The notes: a model not told the origin generated them from the sequence alone. DNA of 52,854 bases from an uncultured Lachnospiraceae bacterium (GCA_948470755.1 CAOKPU010000014.1:1-52854); one strand, 5' to 3'; shown: positions 41,649 through 51,084, numbered from the stretch's first letter. Made by a program: numbers and translations.

Positions 41649-42280
41649 TGTTAAAATTAGCTGCATTTGATTTTGACGGCACAATCGCTGATACGCTCCC
41701 CATGTGCATAAAAGCATTTCGCATGAGTGTCCTGCCCTATATTGGCTATGAAATCAGCGAAGCAGAAATCATGCAAATGTCCGGGCTGAATGAAACAGGA
41801 ATGGTTAAAAAAGTGGTTAAGCAAGATTGGGAGGCGGCGTTAAACGATTTTTATTCCAATTACGAATTACTGCATAATGAAATCACAAGGCCCTTTGACG
41901 GCATATTGGATTTATTCGCTTCCTTAAAACGGGAAAATATCATAATTGCCTTGATTACTGGAAAGGGTAGAAAAAGTTGCGGCATTTCCCTAAAGAAATT
42001 AGGCTTGACAGATGTTTTTAGCGAAATTTTATGCGGTTCAGAAAATACCCCTAATAAGAAAGAACACATAAAGTATTTACTACAAAAGTATGCGATACCC
42101 AGAGAAGATTTTTGCTATATAGGCGATACCATCGGGGATATAAAGGCCTGCGGGGAAGCAGACGTTATCTGTCTTTCTGCCGCATGGCAAAAACAGGCAG
42201 ACAAAAAGATATTGGAAAAGGAAAACCCGGGCTGCGTTTTTAGCAATGTAAAAGATTTACAGGAGTATTTTAAAAACTGA
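41648..42280 (+). CDS. HAD-family phosphatase (phosphoglycolate phosphatase-like)
   Basis: The 210-residue HAD hydrolase has motif I DFDGTIADT (9-17 region), a cap domain of helices, motif II LITGKGRKS (about 98-106), and the final acidic motif IGDTIGDIKACGEA. The first of two adjacent ATGs is 4 bases from AAGGAGG; the second at 41648 gives normal spacing of 7, so it is chosen. The stop TGA of the acetyltransferase gene overlaps it by one base. Downstream is the IS256-family left end. Sequence alone does not identify the phosphorylated substrate. Confidence 0.85.
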   Translation: MLKLAAFDFDGTIADTLPMCIKAFRMSVLPYIGYEISEAEIMQMSGLNETGMVKKVVKQDWEAALNDFYSNYELLHNEITRPFDGILDLFASLKRENIIIALITGKGRKSCGISLKKLGLTDVFSEILCGSENTPNKKEHIKYLLQKYAIPREDFCYIGDTIGDIKACGEADVICLSAAWQKQADKKILEKENPGCVFSNVKDLQEYFKN

Positions 42281-42360
42281 TAGCATTAACAGCGGGAGTA
42301 TCCCAAAGATTGTGTAAACCTCCAAACTGATGTAAGATAAAATTACTCAGTTTGGACAAT

Positions 42361-42975
42361 ATGAAGTGACCTCACATTTGTAGCAACGTGGATTTACCTG
42401 TATACTGAGTTTTGGAAAAAACAATGGTAACAGGGATTACCGCATACAAAAGGAGGTCACCTAATGAAAAGAATACTACGAATCGGAATGGATGTCCATA
42501 GCACAAACTACACTTTATGCACCATCGAGCCGGGGGGGGTGACGGGGATGACGCGATTTACGCAAATGTCAAGGTAACGCCAGATCTGATCCGCACAGCC
42601 ACTGACAGGCGGCTGTCACTCTGATGGATGGCAATCAAGCGGAATAAGCAGGCACAGCTGCGTAATCCGTAGCAACTAAAAACAAGGCAAACAAAAGATA
42701 TCTTGAAGAAGCCTTTTGGAATTTTAAGGTTCGGATCATCTGCGGCACCTCCATGTCGGCAGTGTAGGAATACATTGATCCACGCAATTGGAATGCAGGA
42801 TCCGCGGCGGACCATTGACCTGAGGTAACCAATCCACGAATAGCGGAGTGGCCAAATGCCGGTAACTGTTAATCAAAGGGCTTCTCCAAGATATCTTCTG
42901 AGAACAAATGTGAGCTTTGTCGGAGAAAGAAGTTTGATGTTTTTCAAATTTACCTCTTGACAAAAGTCACTTCAT
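42361..42975. mobile_element. Decayed IS110/IS1111-like element nested in IS256
   Basis: Inverted 9-base ends ATGAAGTGA (42361-42369) and TCACTTCAT (42967-42975) bracket an internal deletion derivative. Only the start of the transposase (42464 on) remains; 42610-42960 has no coding potential. The joint with the IS256 leader is clean, with no direct repeat, as expected for this family. The noncoding half may carry the element's guide (bridge) RNA. Confidence 0.6.
42464..42600 (+). pseudogene. IS110-family transposase 5' remnant
   Basis: An ATG at 42464 with AGGAGGT upstream opens MKRILRIGMDVHSTNYTLCT, matching the DEDD N-terminal domain of IS110 transposases, with the first catalytic aspartate in GMDVHS. 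After a run of eight G (42532-42539) the frame is lost; the other frame continues with GDDAIYANVKVTPDLI and ends soon. The rest of about 400 codons is missing. Confidence 0.75.
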
Positions 42976-42991
42976 AACGAAGGTTTTATTT

Positions 42992-44104
42992 ATGTCATTA
43001 CCATCTTTGATGGCAAGAAAAAACGAAAGTCCACAAAAAGCAGCAATGAGAGAATTGATGCGCAGTTGCCTGAAAGATAACGATATCCGCATCAAGGACG
43101 GTACAGATGCGAACTCTGTTATGCGTGACATGATGTCTGTTCTCCTGGAAGGGGTACTGGATGAGGAGCTGAATGAAGAACTCGGCTACTCAAAGTATGA
43201 TTACTGCAGCAAGGAAACGGATAACAGCCGCAACGGACACTCAAAAAAGACGATGCGTACCAGTCATGGGGATGTGGATGTGTCAATTCCCCGTGACCGG
43301 AACGGAAGCTATGAACCGCAGCTTATCAAAAAATACCAGAACATGGTGACGCAGGACATGGAAGAAAAAATACTTTCCATGCATGCAAAAGGCATGGCCA
43401 CAGGAGATATCGAAGCCCATATGAAGGAACTCTATGACACGGATATTTCTGACAGCACCATCAACAGGGTTGCCGACAAGATACTCCCCATCGTAAAGGA
43501 ACGCCCCCTGGAAGAGGTCTATGCGGTGGTCTTTATGGATGCCATCCATTACCATGCAGGGAGCGAAGGGCGCATCGTAAAGCGGGCCGTCTATGTCGCC
43601 CTTGGCATCGATATGAACGGCAGAAAGGATGTCCTGACTGCCTGTGTGGACGGACTTACGGGCTTCCCGCAGGCAATAGAGGCGGTCTATACGCAGACAG
43701 AGATCCAGCAGTGCATCATCCATCAGATCAGGAACCCGACAAAATTCGTTTCCTACAAGGATATCAAAAAACTGATGGCGGATTTAAAGCTTGTATATGC
43801 CGCCCCGACGGAGGAAGCCGCCTTGAATGAACTGGAGCTGTTCCGGGACAAATGGGACTCCAAATATCCATAAACCTATAAATCATGGCATGACAACCGG
43901 GCAACCCTCTCCCCCTGTTTCAAGTACCCGGAAGCAGTCAGACGGCCCATATACACGACAAACGCCATAGAAGGATTCAACAGGCAGCTTCGCAAAGTTA
44001 CGAAATCAAAAACCGTATTCCCTACAGACGACAGCCTGTTAAAAATGCTGTATCCGGCAATGGTGGACATCACGAAAAAATGGACAGGCCACCGTCAGGA
44101 CTAA
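42992..44104 (+). pseudogene. IS256-family (Mutator-type) transposase with two stop codons
   Basis: The frame gives MSLPSLMARKNESPQKAAMR up to a TAA at 43871-43873, and then continues in the same frame to another TAA at 44102-44104 (about 370 codons in total). Catalytic residues of the DDE fold: the first D in VVFMDAIHYH, the second in CVDGLTGFPQ; the third, in TTNAIEGFNRQL, lies after the first stop. The region AVRRPIYTTNAIEGFNRQLR (shown in part) fits the family. As read, translation would stop before the last catalytic residue, so the element cannot transpose on its own. GAAGG lies upstream. Confidence 0.88.
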
Positions 44105-44364
44105 GGGCAGATCCAGGAAACCCGGCTCTGCCTCTTTGTAACTATTCATATATCTTATATCAATTTTTTGAGTTTACACAAAACTTGAAACGGTCTTGAT
44201 TTGTCAACAGGTCCAACTTGAAACAGTCTCGGAACAGCGGCACGGCCTCCATGCCACAATTTTCCATGCATAATCAAAGTATTCCCCATTCCCGTCAGGA
44301 TAATCACATCCACGCAAAAAAAGACAGCCCCCGCACTCCCGCAAAAGCCGTCCCTCCTATGTAC

Positions 44365-44526
44365 CTACTTCTTTTCTTTCCTTTCGCTCTCAACCTTTGG
44401 TTCCCAGTACACCGTATCAATATAATTGCAATTCGTGCATCTTGTCTGTACCTCCACTGGCTTCGGGGATCCGGTGCCGATATCCATAACACGCTTACCG
44501 CACCTTGGGCATTCCAGTCTTTCTAT
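44365..44526 (-). pseudogene. Com-like zinc-ribbon small protein, start disrupted
   Basis: On the minus strand a readable frame gives RLECPRCGKRVMDIGTGSPK (shown in part) then TRCTNCNYIDTVYWEPK, a CxxC...CxxC zinc ribbon of the Com type found in phages. No ATG or GTG is in frame: the good GAGGAGG is followed by ATGAATAGAAAG, whose frame ends quickly, and the zinc ribbon would need an ATA start. Probably a small frameshift near the start. Confidence 0.5.
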
Positions 44527-44544
44527 TCATGTCCACCTCCTCGT

Positions 44545-44578
44545 ATAAAGCCCCGGTTCCTGGCTGCCGGGGCTTTAT
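44545..44578. terminator. 12-bp perfect hairpin, bidirectional terminator
   Basis: ATAAAGCCCCGG (44545-44556) and CCGGGGCTTTAT (44567-44578) enclose a 10-base loop. It lies before the zinc-ribbon frame on the minus strand. Confidence 0.65.
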
Positions 44579-44911
44579 TCTGACGATTGTTTCATCGCCT
44601 ACCTCCTGCTGTCAGATTCCTCTTAACGCTTTCCAATCACGAAAGCCTTCTTTTCTATCGTACCTTAAAGCGATATCTTCCGTTCTATCATAAACACGCT
44701 ATGCCTACAGTTCAGCCTCATCATCCTGCACATCCCTAAAACTATCTATCCTGCCTTGTCCTTCCACCGTTTCATGGTCCCCCCCTTTTCTCCCTCCATT
44801 CCGACATATATTTTATCCAGCATGTCTGATCAAGAACCAGTATATAGGAACATCTGCATCCAGATTCCTGCACACAGCCGTGTCATTAACGTGATTTTAT
44901 TATACCTGTTA
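44579..44911. other. Phage-like gene scraps
   Basis: No intact gene. On the minus strand short frames such as DRTEDIALRYDRKEGFRDWK with a stop soon after look like the end of a lost gene, and there are several disconnected RBS-like purine runs. The stretch separates the dead IS from the second MFS gene. It is most likely prophage debris, although this rests on general appearance only. Confidence 0.3.
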
Positions 44912-46165
44912 TCACTCTATAACGCTATCCTGTTTTTCCTCCATTTTCCTAAAAAAGCCTGAAACCGACAATCCAATCACACACACAACGATCCCCGTAG
45001 GGACCAGCACCAGATAAACCGCTTCCCGGAATCCGTCAAACAAAAAACCATAAACCATCTGTCCAACCGGCTGGGCACACATCGTAGCCGCGGACGTATA
45101 AGCCATCACCTTCCCAATCATATGATCCGGCGTGTTCTGCTGGATCATCGACACCGCAAATATGGAAAAAATACTGATTGCAGCCTGCATACCACAAAAA
45201 GCCACAACAATCACAGCATAGTCCATCACTGTGCCGGCCGGAAAAAGAAATACCACCCCTGCGGGAATGATACAAAGACCGATCATCGCAAGCACCAATG
45301 ACAGCCTACCGGATTTCAGACTTCCAGTAAGAAGCCCGGCCGCAACGCTTCCCAGGATCGTGGCAACTGCCAGCGCACTTTCCGCCCCACCATAATACTT
45401 TGCATCCAGTCCAAGCACCGTCCGCACAAGAAAAGGAAGCCCTACCAAAGTAACGCCCATAACAAAGAATCGGGAAAGCGCTGCCAGAAACAGCATCTTC
45501 ATGATATCCGGCTGTTCCTTATGTATAAACCGGATGCTGCCCAGGAAATCTTCCTTCACGATGGATAAGACATTCCCATGATGATCCCTGGGCTTAATGC
45601 CAAGCCGTATGAAGCATTCCAGCAACGCCGTAAGAAAGAAGCAGACAACACTGGCATACATCACAGGCTTCAAGCCAAATGCCGCATACAAGATACCGCC
45701 CAGCAAAGGCGCGATCAGGTAAGAGACGGATGCCACCTGGTTCACAACTGCATTTCCCCTGATAATGTCATCACCCGCCAGCATCTGCGGGATACATGCC
45801 TGCACAGTAGGCGTCTCAAATGCCCCAAGCACAGAAAGCACCACAAGCAGGATACCGATTACAGCCAGGGCATTCTCCCTGGACAGACAGACCGCCGCAC
45901 AGAAAACAGCCGTCCCCGTCAGGGCATCCAGCGCCACCATAATCTTCCGCCTGTCCGCCCGGTCAGCAAGGATGCCCCCAAGGGGTGATAAGAGAATGGT
46001 AGGCACTGTGGCAACCGATAAGATACCCGCAAACATAGCCGCCGAACCTGTCACTTCCAGCACATACATGGACAGCGCCAGCCGTAAGATGTAGTTGCCG
46101 AACAAAGAGCTTGCCTGCCCCAGTACAAGGAGCGTAAAATTTTTTGTGAACAGCCTCTTCTCCAT
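44912..46165 (-). CDS. MFS exporter (MFS_3 type), second copy
   Basis: The 417-residue protein with about 12 membrane segments begins MEKRLFTKNFTLLVLGQASS and has the loop-2 motif GGILADRADRRKIMVALD, matching the protein at 29831 in sequence pattern throughout. AAAGGAG precedes the ATG. It follows the TetR gene by 3 bases, so the pair is an operon controlled from 46842-46872. Likely a drug or metabolite exporter. Confidence 0.85.
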   Translation of the reverse strand: MEKRLFTKNFTLLVLGQASSLFGNYILRLALSMYVLEVTGSAAMFAGILSVATVPTILLSPLGGILADRADRRKIMVALDALTGTAVFCAAVCLSRENALAVIGILLVVLSVLGAFETPTVQACIPQMLAGDDIIRGNAVVNQVASVSYLIAPLLGGILYAAFGLKPVMYASVVCFFLTALLECFIRLGIKPRDHHGNVLSIVKEDFLGSIRFIHKEQPDIMKMLFLAALSRFFVMGVTLVGLPFLVRTVLGLDAKYYGGAESALAVATILGSVAAGLLTGSLKSGRLSLVLAMIGLCIIPAGVVFLFPAGTVMDYAVIVVAFCGMQAAISIFSIFAVSMIQQNTPDHMIGKVMAYTSAATMCAQPVGQMVYGFLFDGFREAVYLVLVPTGIVVCVIGLSVSGFFRKMEEKQDSVIE

Positions 46166-46168
46166 CCG

Positions 46169-46822
46169 TTACTCCTTTCCCTCTCCCATACAGTTCCCCA
46201 ATATCCTCTCTGTTCTCCCATACATCTCATCTTCTATGATCGGAAGCCCCATAGCAGAAAGAACTTCCGCAATAAACTGGCACTTATGCCGTATCCCCTC
46301 CGCATCTGCCGGAAACACAGACGGCATCAGCCAGAAATTGATAAGAGGGAGCAGTTCGGAAAGCTCTTTTGCATATTCCGTCTGAATAGAACCATCACCC
46401 CTGCCTTCCTCGATCAGTTCCAGCCACAAAGAAGTCAATCTCCTCCGGTTCGCCTCCACCGCAGCCGCCAGAATGCGCGGGTCTTTTAGTATAGAGACTG
46501 CCTGCGTACTTATTTCCTCCCGCTCTTCATCTGCCCTGTCTGCCGCAAGCACCTCCCGGATCTTCTGCAGCCCATTCAGATCCGAACGCCCCCTGACTGC
46601 TTCAAAAGGATTCTTCTCAAAAAACATCTGGTCCCCCAGCGCATGCATCACTTCTTCCTTGCTCTGGAAGAAACGGTAAAACATTCCCTTTGCCCCGCCT
46701 GCCAGCTCCATTATATCGGTAATAGCAGTTTCTTCATAACCTTTCGTTAAAAACAGTTTCCTAGCCGCATCCAGGATCTCTTTTTTCCATTGTTCCGGCG
46801 GCTTTTTCACTGGTCTTGCCAA
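46169..46822 (-). CDS. TetR-family transcriptional regulator, second copy
   Basis: The 217-residue protein begins at TTG 46822 (AAGGAGA 10 bases upstream). Recognition region: ETAITDIMELAGGAKGMFYR (residues about 30-49) followed by FFQSKEEVMH, the TetR signature. C-terminal helices bind an inducer. An 11-bp inverted repeat (46842-46872) sits upstream. The gene pair parallels that at 31177/29831. Confidence 0.85.
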   Translation of the reverse strand: MARPVKKPPEQWKKEILDAARKLFLTKGYEETAITDIMELAGGAKGMFYRFFQSKEEVMHALGDQMFFEKNPFEAVRGRSDLNGLQKIREVLAADRADEEREEISTQAVSILKDPRILAAAVEANRRRLTSLWLELIEEGRGDGSIQTEYAKELSELLPLINFWLMPSVFPADAEGIRHKCQFIAEVLSAMGLPIIEDEMYGRTERILGNCMGEGKE

Positions 46823-46841
46823 TTTTAATATATCTCCTTCC

Positions 46842-46872
46842 AGTAGTTATTGACCCTAAGCCAATAACTACT
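46842..46872. promoter_or_regulatory. TetR operator candidate
   Basis: AGTAGTTATTG (46842-46852) and CAATAACTACT (46862-46872) are perfect inverted arms around 9 bases, 20 bases upstream of the TetR start codon. It differs from the CATAC/GTATG sites of the first pair, so the two regulators probably do not share operators. Between 46873 and 47080 I see nothing except a short palindrome TCAGGA-T-TCCTGA (47040-47052). Confidence 0.6.
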
Positions 46873-47080
46873 ATATCAAATCAACAGCCACTTGTCAACA
46901 TATAGAGACTTACATTACATAAAGTTTTCAACGGCAATTTTTCTCCAATGCACAACAAAAAAGCTGAAAATGCCCCTTCCACATTTCCAGCCCATTTATC
47001 TCACATAATCATCCTTTACATACTGCAATTTATCACACGTCAGGATTCCTGATCATCGTCTTTTCAATAACGGATGCCCC

Positions 47081-47707
47081 TTAATATGTCTCCATATACT
47101 TCTGGAGCGCATCGGCAAACTTTCCAATATGTATCCCATCTACAAAAGAATGATGCGCCTGGACAGATACCGGCATAAGGATCCTCCCATCCTTCTCATA
47201 ATATTTCCCCCAGTCAAACAATGGAGTCGCATTCTCTTTTTTACCGGAGTTTGTATGGGAAATATGCGTATAGGTAAGCCATGGCATGGGAGAACACTGA
47301 AATACATCATTTCCAAGGGGACCGGTAAAGTATTCTTTTTGTTCCCTGGCCAACTTTCCCGCAGTCTCCACATACTCCTGGATGCTGCCCCGTAGCGGTA
47401 CGTTTACCACTTTAAACAGCTCCGTCTCCTGATTCAGATAAGTAAAAGCCGTATCAATATGGTCAAAAAGAACCACCTTTCCATCCAGGAAACGATACCG
47501 GAAGGCTTCAATCTCATTGGCGCATTTACATACCGCATAGACAAACGCAAGCGTAAAAGAAAGATTCTGCTCCTTTACTTTCCGCCGGAAATTTGTAATA
47601 TCCGTTTCAAATGTCACACAAAACGCCGGCTCCACACTTTCCCTGAAAACCATACAATGCATGGCTCTTTCCCAGTTTTTCTCATCGATTACCTGATAAG
47701 CATTCAT
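47081..47707 (-). CDS. Chloramphenicol acetyltransferase-like protein (CAT fold)
   Basis: The 208-residue protein has the CAT trimer fold. The catalytic motif is HHSFVDGIH with the likely base H186 and the structural D190. The conserved acceptor-loop pattern SFTLAFVYAVCKCANEI and the FQCSPMPWLTYTHIS strand (about 136-150) are present. Start ATG 47707 has AGGGAGA 8 bases upstream. Whether it acetylates chloramphenicol, another drug or a CoA-related substrate is not known; several residues around the pocket differ from classical types. It is the last gene in a probable operon from 49423. Confidence 0.85.
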   Translation of the reverse strand: MNAYQVIDEKNWERAMHCMVFRESVEPAFCVTFETDITNFRRKVKEQNLSFTLAFVYAVCKCANEIEAFRYRFLDGKVVLFDHIDTAFTYLNQETELFKVVNVPLRGSIQEYVETAGKLAREQKEYFTGPLGNDVFQCSPMPWLTYTHISHTNSGKKENATPLFDWGKYYEKDGRILMPVSVQAHHSFVDGIHIGKFADALQKYMETY

Positions 47708-47757
47708 TTCAGATTCTCCCTTCCGCTTTTCATACTGCCATGGCACAATCCTATCAT

Positions 47758-48423
47758 TTAAAGTTTCACTCCCATAAATCCGGCCTGCATATAGGACATC
47801 CATATCAATTCCACCGTCTGAAATCCGCATTGCCGCAACAATTCAAGATGCGCTTCTACAGTCAGCGGAAAATACTCTGTCCCATATCTTTTCCTATGGC
47901 TGTCTGACTCTTCCATGCTTTTCCCATTCCTGACCTGCCAGGCTTTCCACCTGTCCAGATGAAGCTGCCTGCCGATTTCACTGTTTGGGGCAACATTTTC
48001 AAAAGTAAAAAAGAATCCTCCCGTTTTCAATGCCTGCCAACATCTTCGGATTGCCAGTTTCCTGTCTTTTTCTGACAGATAATGATGAACCTGAATTGCA
48101 GTGACTACATCATACTTTTCCAGATCATCCAATTCCAAAACCGACATCTGCCTGAAACAATTTCCCTCTGCATGGAATCTCCCCTTTGCGACAGCAAGCA
48201 TCTTTTCTGATATATCTGTAAAAACAAATTCCTGCATGGATATCTTTCCGCTGGCTGCTTCATACATTTTTCCCGTCCCACAGCCAACATCCAGCCATAT
48301 TACATCCTTCTTTCCTGCGATATCCAAAATATCCACAATTTGCCCATAAAACTCTTCATAAAACGGAAGTGTCTGCCGTATTTTTGCATCATACTCTTCT
48401 GCCCGGAATGCTGCATGCCCCAT
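47758..48423 (-). CDS. SAM-dependent methyltransferase (class I)
   Basis: The 221-residue enzyme has the class I Rossmann motif DVIWLDVGCGTGKMYEAASG (about 40-59), the acidic post-I FTDIS and the motif IV YDVVTAIQVHHYLS. It resembles small-molecule methyltransferases; substrate unknown. GGAGG is close upstream of ATG 48423. It lies between the DUF6194 gene (20 bases) and the CAT gene (50 bases). Confidence 0.85.
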   Translation of the reverse strand: MGHAAFRAEEYDAKIRQTLPFYEEFYGQIVDILDIAGKKDVIWLDVGCGTGKMYEAASGKISMQEFVFTDISEKMLAVAKGRFHAEGNCFRQMSVLELDDLEKYDVVTAIQVHHYLSEKDRKLAIRRCWQALKTGGFFFTFENVAPNSEIGRQLHLDRWKAWQVRNGKSMEESDSHRKRYGTEYFPLTVEAHLELLRQCGFQTVELIWMSYMQAGFMGVKL

Positions 48424-48443
48424 AACAATCCTCCTGCCCTCTT

Positions 48444-48899
48444 TTACTTTTCTTTCCGTCTGGCAAATTTCTCTTTCGCATATTCATAGGCTTCCTGAAT
48501 ATAAGGCTTCAATGCCTCAAACGTATCCTCCGACGGATTCAGGACACACAGCCAGCTCATCCATGCGTAAACCGGATGCGGAAGTATCTGGTCAGTCACA
48601 GAAAAATCATGATCCATTTCCACAATCCCTCCCGCTCCTGGACGTTTTGGCACAGCCCCAAACAATTTGATAAACGTCCCTTTGCGGACACCCAGATTCA
48701 CCCGGTAAATCCCCGGCCTGTCCAGATTGGAACTTTTATCATGATCGCCGTCCTTTTCCTTAACCGTCAATATGTACACACCCCGTTTCAGCGCATGGCC
48801 GGGATTATAAAAAATCCCTTTTTCTCCCCAGCTCTCCACAAGGATGCTCCCCTCTAAATAATCCAGGCAATATTTCAAAATCTCATCCGGTTTCATCAT
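48444..48899 (-). CDS. DUF6194 family protein
   Basis: The 151-residue protein matches DUF6194: DEILKYCLDYLEG, then SNLDRPGIYRVNLGVRKGTF and the conserved LPHPVYAWMSWLCVLNPSED near the C-terminus. Function is unknown; the family occurs beside MTase and GNAT genes. Two adjacent ATGs (48899, 48896) overlap the preceding gene's stop. AAAGGTG is upstream. Confidence 0.8.
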   Translation of the reverse strand: MMKPDEILKYCLDYLEGSILVESWGEKGIFYNPGHALKRGVYILTVKEKDGDHDKSSNLDRPGIYRVNLGVRKGTFIKLFGAVPKRPGAGGIVEMDHDFSVTDQILPHPVYAWMSWLCVLNPSEDTFEALKPYIQEAYEYAKEKFARRKEK

Positions 48900-49423
48900 A
48901 CACGCTCTACACCTTTCAGCTCTTTCCTGTAAATCTCCAACTTGTAAAGCTCTCCATTTCGCAGATCTGCTTTCTGCTCCGCATACTGATAAATAAATCC
49001 GCAGGACAGAGCCAACGCTTTTGCGGCTAAATTACCTGACCGTGCAGAATAGTAAAATACAGTCCCGCCCAAAGAGACGCAGTATTCCATCAATAACCAC
49101 AAAATCTGTTTCCCATATCCCCTGCCCACATATGCGGGGCCAAAGGCAATTCCCGTATCCTGATAAACCTTCGGCCGCAATTCCTCTATCCCTGCAAAGC
49201 CGATCGCCTGTCCGCTGCCCTTCTCATATACCTGCCAGGAATCATGATCTTTCTGCCATGTGATCGTCCTGCGCATCCGCTCCCTGGCTTCCTGCTCATC
49301 AGCCGCCACTGTCCATGCCATATATGCCGCTGTCTCCGGCCTTGACCATACATTATGGTACATAGCCTCCCAGTCCTCATATTTTGCTTTTCCCAAAATA
49401 AGATCCCTTGTCTCCAGCACCAT
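48896..49423 (-). CDS. GNAT acetyltransferase, RimJ/RimL-like
   Basis: The 175-residue GNAT protein begins MVLETRDLILGKAKYEDWEA and carries the acetyl-CoA loop AYVGRGYGKQILWLLMEY (about 96-113). Its TPCVS-type tail LALSCGFIYQYAEQK fits RimJ/L-like proteins, which acetylate protein N-termini, antibiotics or small molecules. Its end overlaps the DUF6194 start. Substrate not predictable. Confidence 0.85.
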   Translation of the reverse strand: MVLETRDLILGKAKYEDWEAMYHNVWSRPETAAYMAWTVAADEQEARERMRRTITWQKDHDSWQVYEKGSGQAIGFAGIEELRPKVYQDTGIAFGPAYVGRGYGKQILWLLMEYCVSLGGTVFYYSARSGNLAAKALALSCGFIYQYAEQKADLRNGELYKLEIYRKELKGVERV

Positions 49424-49481
49424 CCTGCACCACCTTCCTTATACGGTTCCCCCCTACAGCCAGACCGACCAGTCTCCATAA

Positions 49482-49982
49482 TCATGGAGCCGGCTCCCAA
49501 AAGCACATATGCCCAGGTGAATGTCCCGGTGTATGGCACGCCTCTATGACCCGGCCGCCAATATCAAGCTTCTCCCCGCCATACAGGATCCCTGACGGCT
49601 TTCCCTGAAATATCTCATATCTGCTGACATCATAACTTTCCGGAAGCTCACAGCGGTCCGCCACCATATCCCGGACCGTTTGTATAGACAAAGGAAATTT
49701 ACCGGACAGCCAGTCCAGTTCCTCTTCATGGGCATAGAAATCCGGAAAATATTTATGCCCTCCAATATGATCCCAGTGGATATGCGTAGCAACAGCCGTA
49801 ACCGGTCTGTCTGTCAGTTTCACAACCTCATCATAAATATTGCAGATTCCAAGCCCCGTATCAATCAGCAGACTGCGTTCGGAACCGTTCAGCAGATAGC
49901 AATGGGTTTCTTCCCAGTGGCAGTATTCACTGATACTATAAGTATCCTTATCTATCTGATCAACCGTAAACCATTTATCCAT
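49482..49982 (-). pseudogene. Metallo-beta-lactamase-fold hydrolase, truncated
   Basis: The 166-residue reading frame has the zinc motif THIHWDH (H67, H69, D71, H72) and ends with HTPGHSPGHMCFWEP shortly after the third histidine cluster. The remaining part, with the bridging aspartate and the last histidine, is missing, and the frame stops about 60 bases before the GNAT gene. It looks like a 3' deletion, so I treat it as inactive. RBS and ATG at 49982 look normal. Confidence 0.75.
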
Positions 49983-50002
49983 TAGTTACCCCCTGAAAAT
50001 CT

Positions 50003-50503
50003 TTATTCTGTCCTGGCTGCTGCTTTTTCCAGGGAACGCTTCTTTTCCATGGTATGATAGCAGAGACAATCCCCGTTTTCCGTCTCAATCCTCTCATAAG
50101 TTTTTATCTGATACCCACGCTTCAAATACATGCTTTCCGCCGGAAAAGACGCATCGATATGTACCGCCTGATATTTCCTGAAAACCCTGTCTTCCAATAA
50201 ATCCATCAGCCTGCTGCCGTATCCTTTTGCCTGATATTCCGGCAGGATAAACAGCCTGCAGATCTCATTTTCCCGGATGCTGCCGGTTCCCACGATCTCC
50301 CCCTGCACTACCGCAAAATAGATCTCCTCCCTCTCCACTGCCCTCCGGATCCCATCCTCATTATGCAGGTTAAGAAAGAACTGTACCGCACCGGAAGGAT
50401 AATAATGGGGATATATGGCCTTTATCGTTTTTTCCACAATCTCCGCCACTTTTGCCGGACATTCCGCCCGCTTTAACCGCATATCTAAATCTGCCGCCTG
50501 CAT
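50003..50503 (-). CDS. GNAT acetyltransferase (2)
   Basis: The 166-residue protein has the GNAT core with ICRLFILPEYQAKGYGSRLM (residues 83-102) and the partner strand YQAVHIDASFPAESMYLKRG (residues 113-132). AGAGG is 7 bases before ATG 50503; another in-frame ATG lies at 50482. No specific substrate. It is 21 bases upstream of the metallo-hydrolase gene. Confidence 0.8.
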   Translation of the reverse strand: MQAADLDMRLKRAECPAKVAEIVEKTIKAIYPHYYPSGAVQFFLNLHNEDGIRRAVEREEIYFAVVQGEIVGTGSIRENEICRLFILPEYQAKGYGSRLMDLLEDRVFRKYQAVHIDASFPAESMYLKRGYQIKTYERIETENGDCLCYHTMEKKRSLEKAAARTE

Positions 50504-50600
50504 CTGTCTGCCTCTTCTTTCACAATCTCAACATAATCTGCCGCTCATCTGCCCTACTCTCCGGCTAATCTTTCACACCTTCACATCGGCAGCCCGACTT

Positions 50601-51053
50601 TTATAAATCCTTTGCCATACACAATGATTCCGGCATATCCACATATGGGCCGTAATTGGGAATTACTTTAAAACCCAATTTTTTATATACGGCACAAGAT
50701 TCCGCTAACAACTCCCCGGTTTCAAGGATCATTCTAGTATATCCTAATTCCACAGCCCATTCCATCAACAGAGAGACAAGCCTGCTTCCTATGCCCTGCC
50801 CCTGATATTCGGCACACACAAACACACGCTTTAACTCTATGTTTTCGTCATCATATCTTCTTATGGCGCCACCGCCAATCACCTTATCACCTTCACGAAC
50901 CACAATTGCCTCTTTTATTTCATCCAACTGGTTATATTTTATGTATTTATCCCTTTTTATTTTCTTTCCGACACGCCTGTCCAAATCCATATCAAGGAGC
51001 CTGCAGTTTTCTATAAAATCCTTATCCTTACCATCCGTCCTGTTAAAGTCCAT
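50601..51053 (-). CDS. GNAT acetyltransferase (3)
   Basis: The 150-residue GNAT protein shows the core [20 protein letters not shown] (about 75-94) and [20 protein letters not shown] (about 105-124). The start ATG 51053 has GGGG 8 bases upstream; a GTG at 51062 is a poorer candidate. The acceptor is unknown. It is in the same direction as neighbours on both sides. Confidence 0.8.
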   Translation of the reverse strand: MDFNRTDGKDKDFIENCRLLDMDLDRRVGKKIKRDKYIKYNQLDEIKEAIVVREGDKVIGGGAIRRYDDENIELKRVFVCAEYQGQGIGSRLVSLLMEWAVELGYTRMILETGELLAESCAVYKKLGFKVIPNYGPYVDMPESLCMAKDL

Positions 51054-51084
51054 TGAAAGCACCCCACAACTTTGAATTTAAAGT

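Larger units (their letters stand above)
42309..44181. mobile_element. IS256-family insertion sequence (inactive)
   Basis: The left end (ATTGTGTAAACCTCC, from 42309) and right end (GTTTACACAA, 44172-44181) share an inverted TTGTGTAAAC end; both ends are degenerate beyond it. The transposase inside (42992-44104) has two stop codons. A second element (42361-42975) is inserted between left end and transposase. A 23-base sequence like the left end, with 20 identities, also occurs at 40143-40165. Confidence 0.75.
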
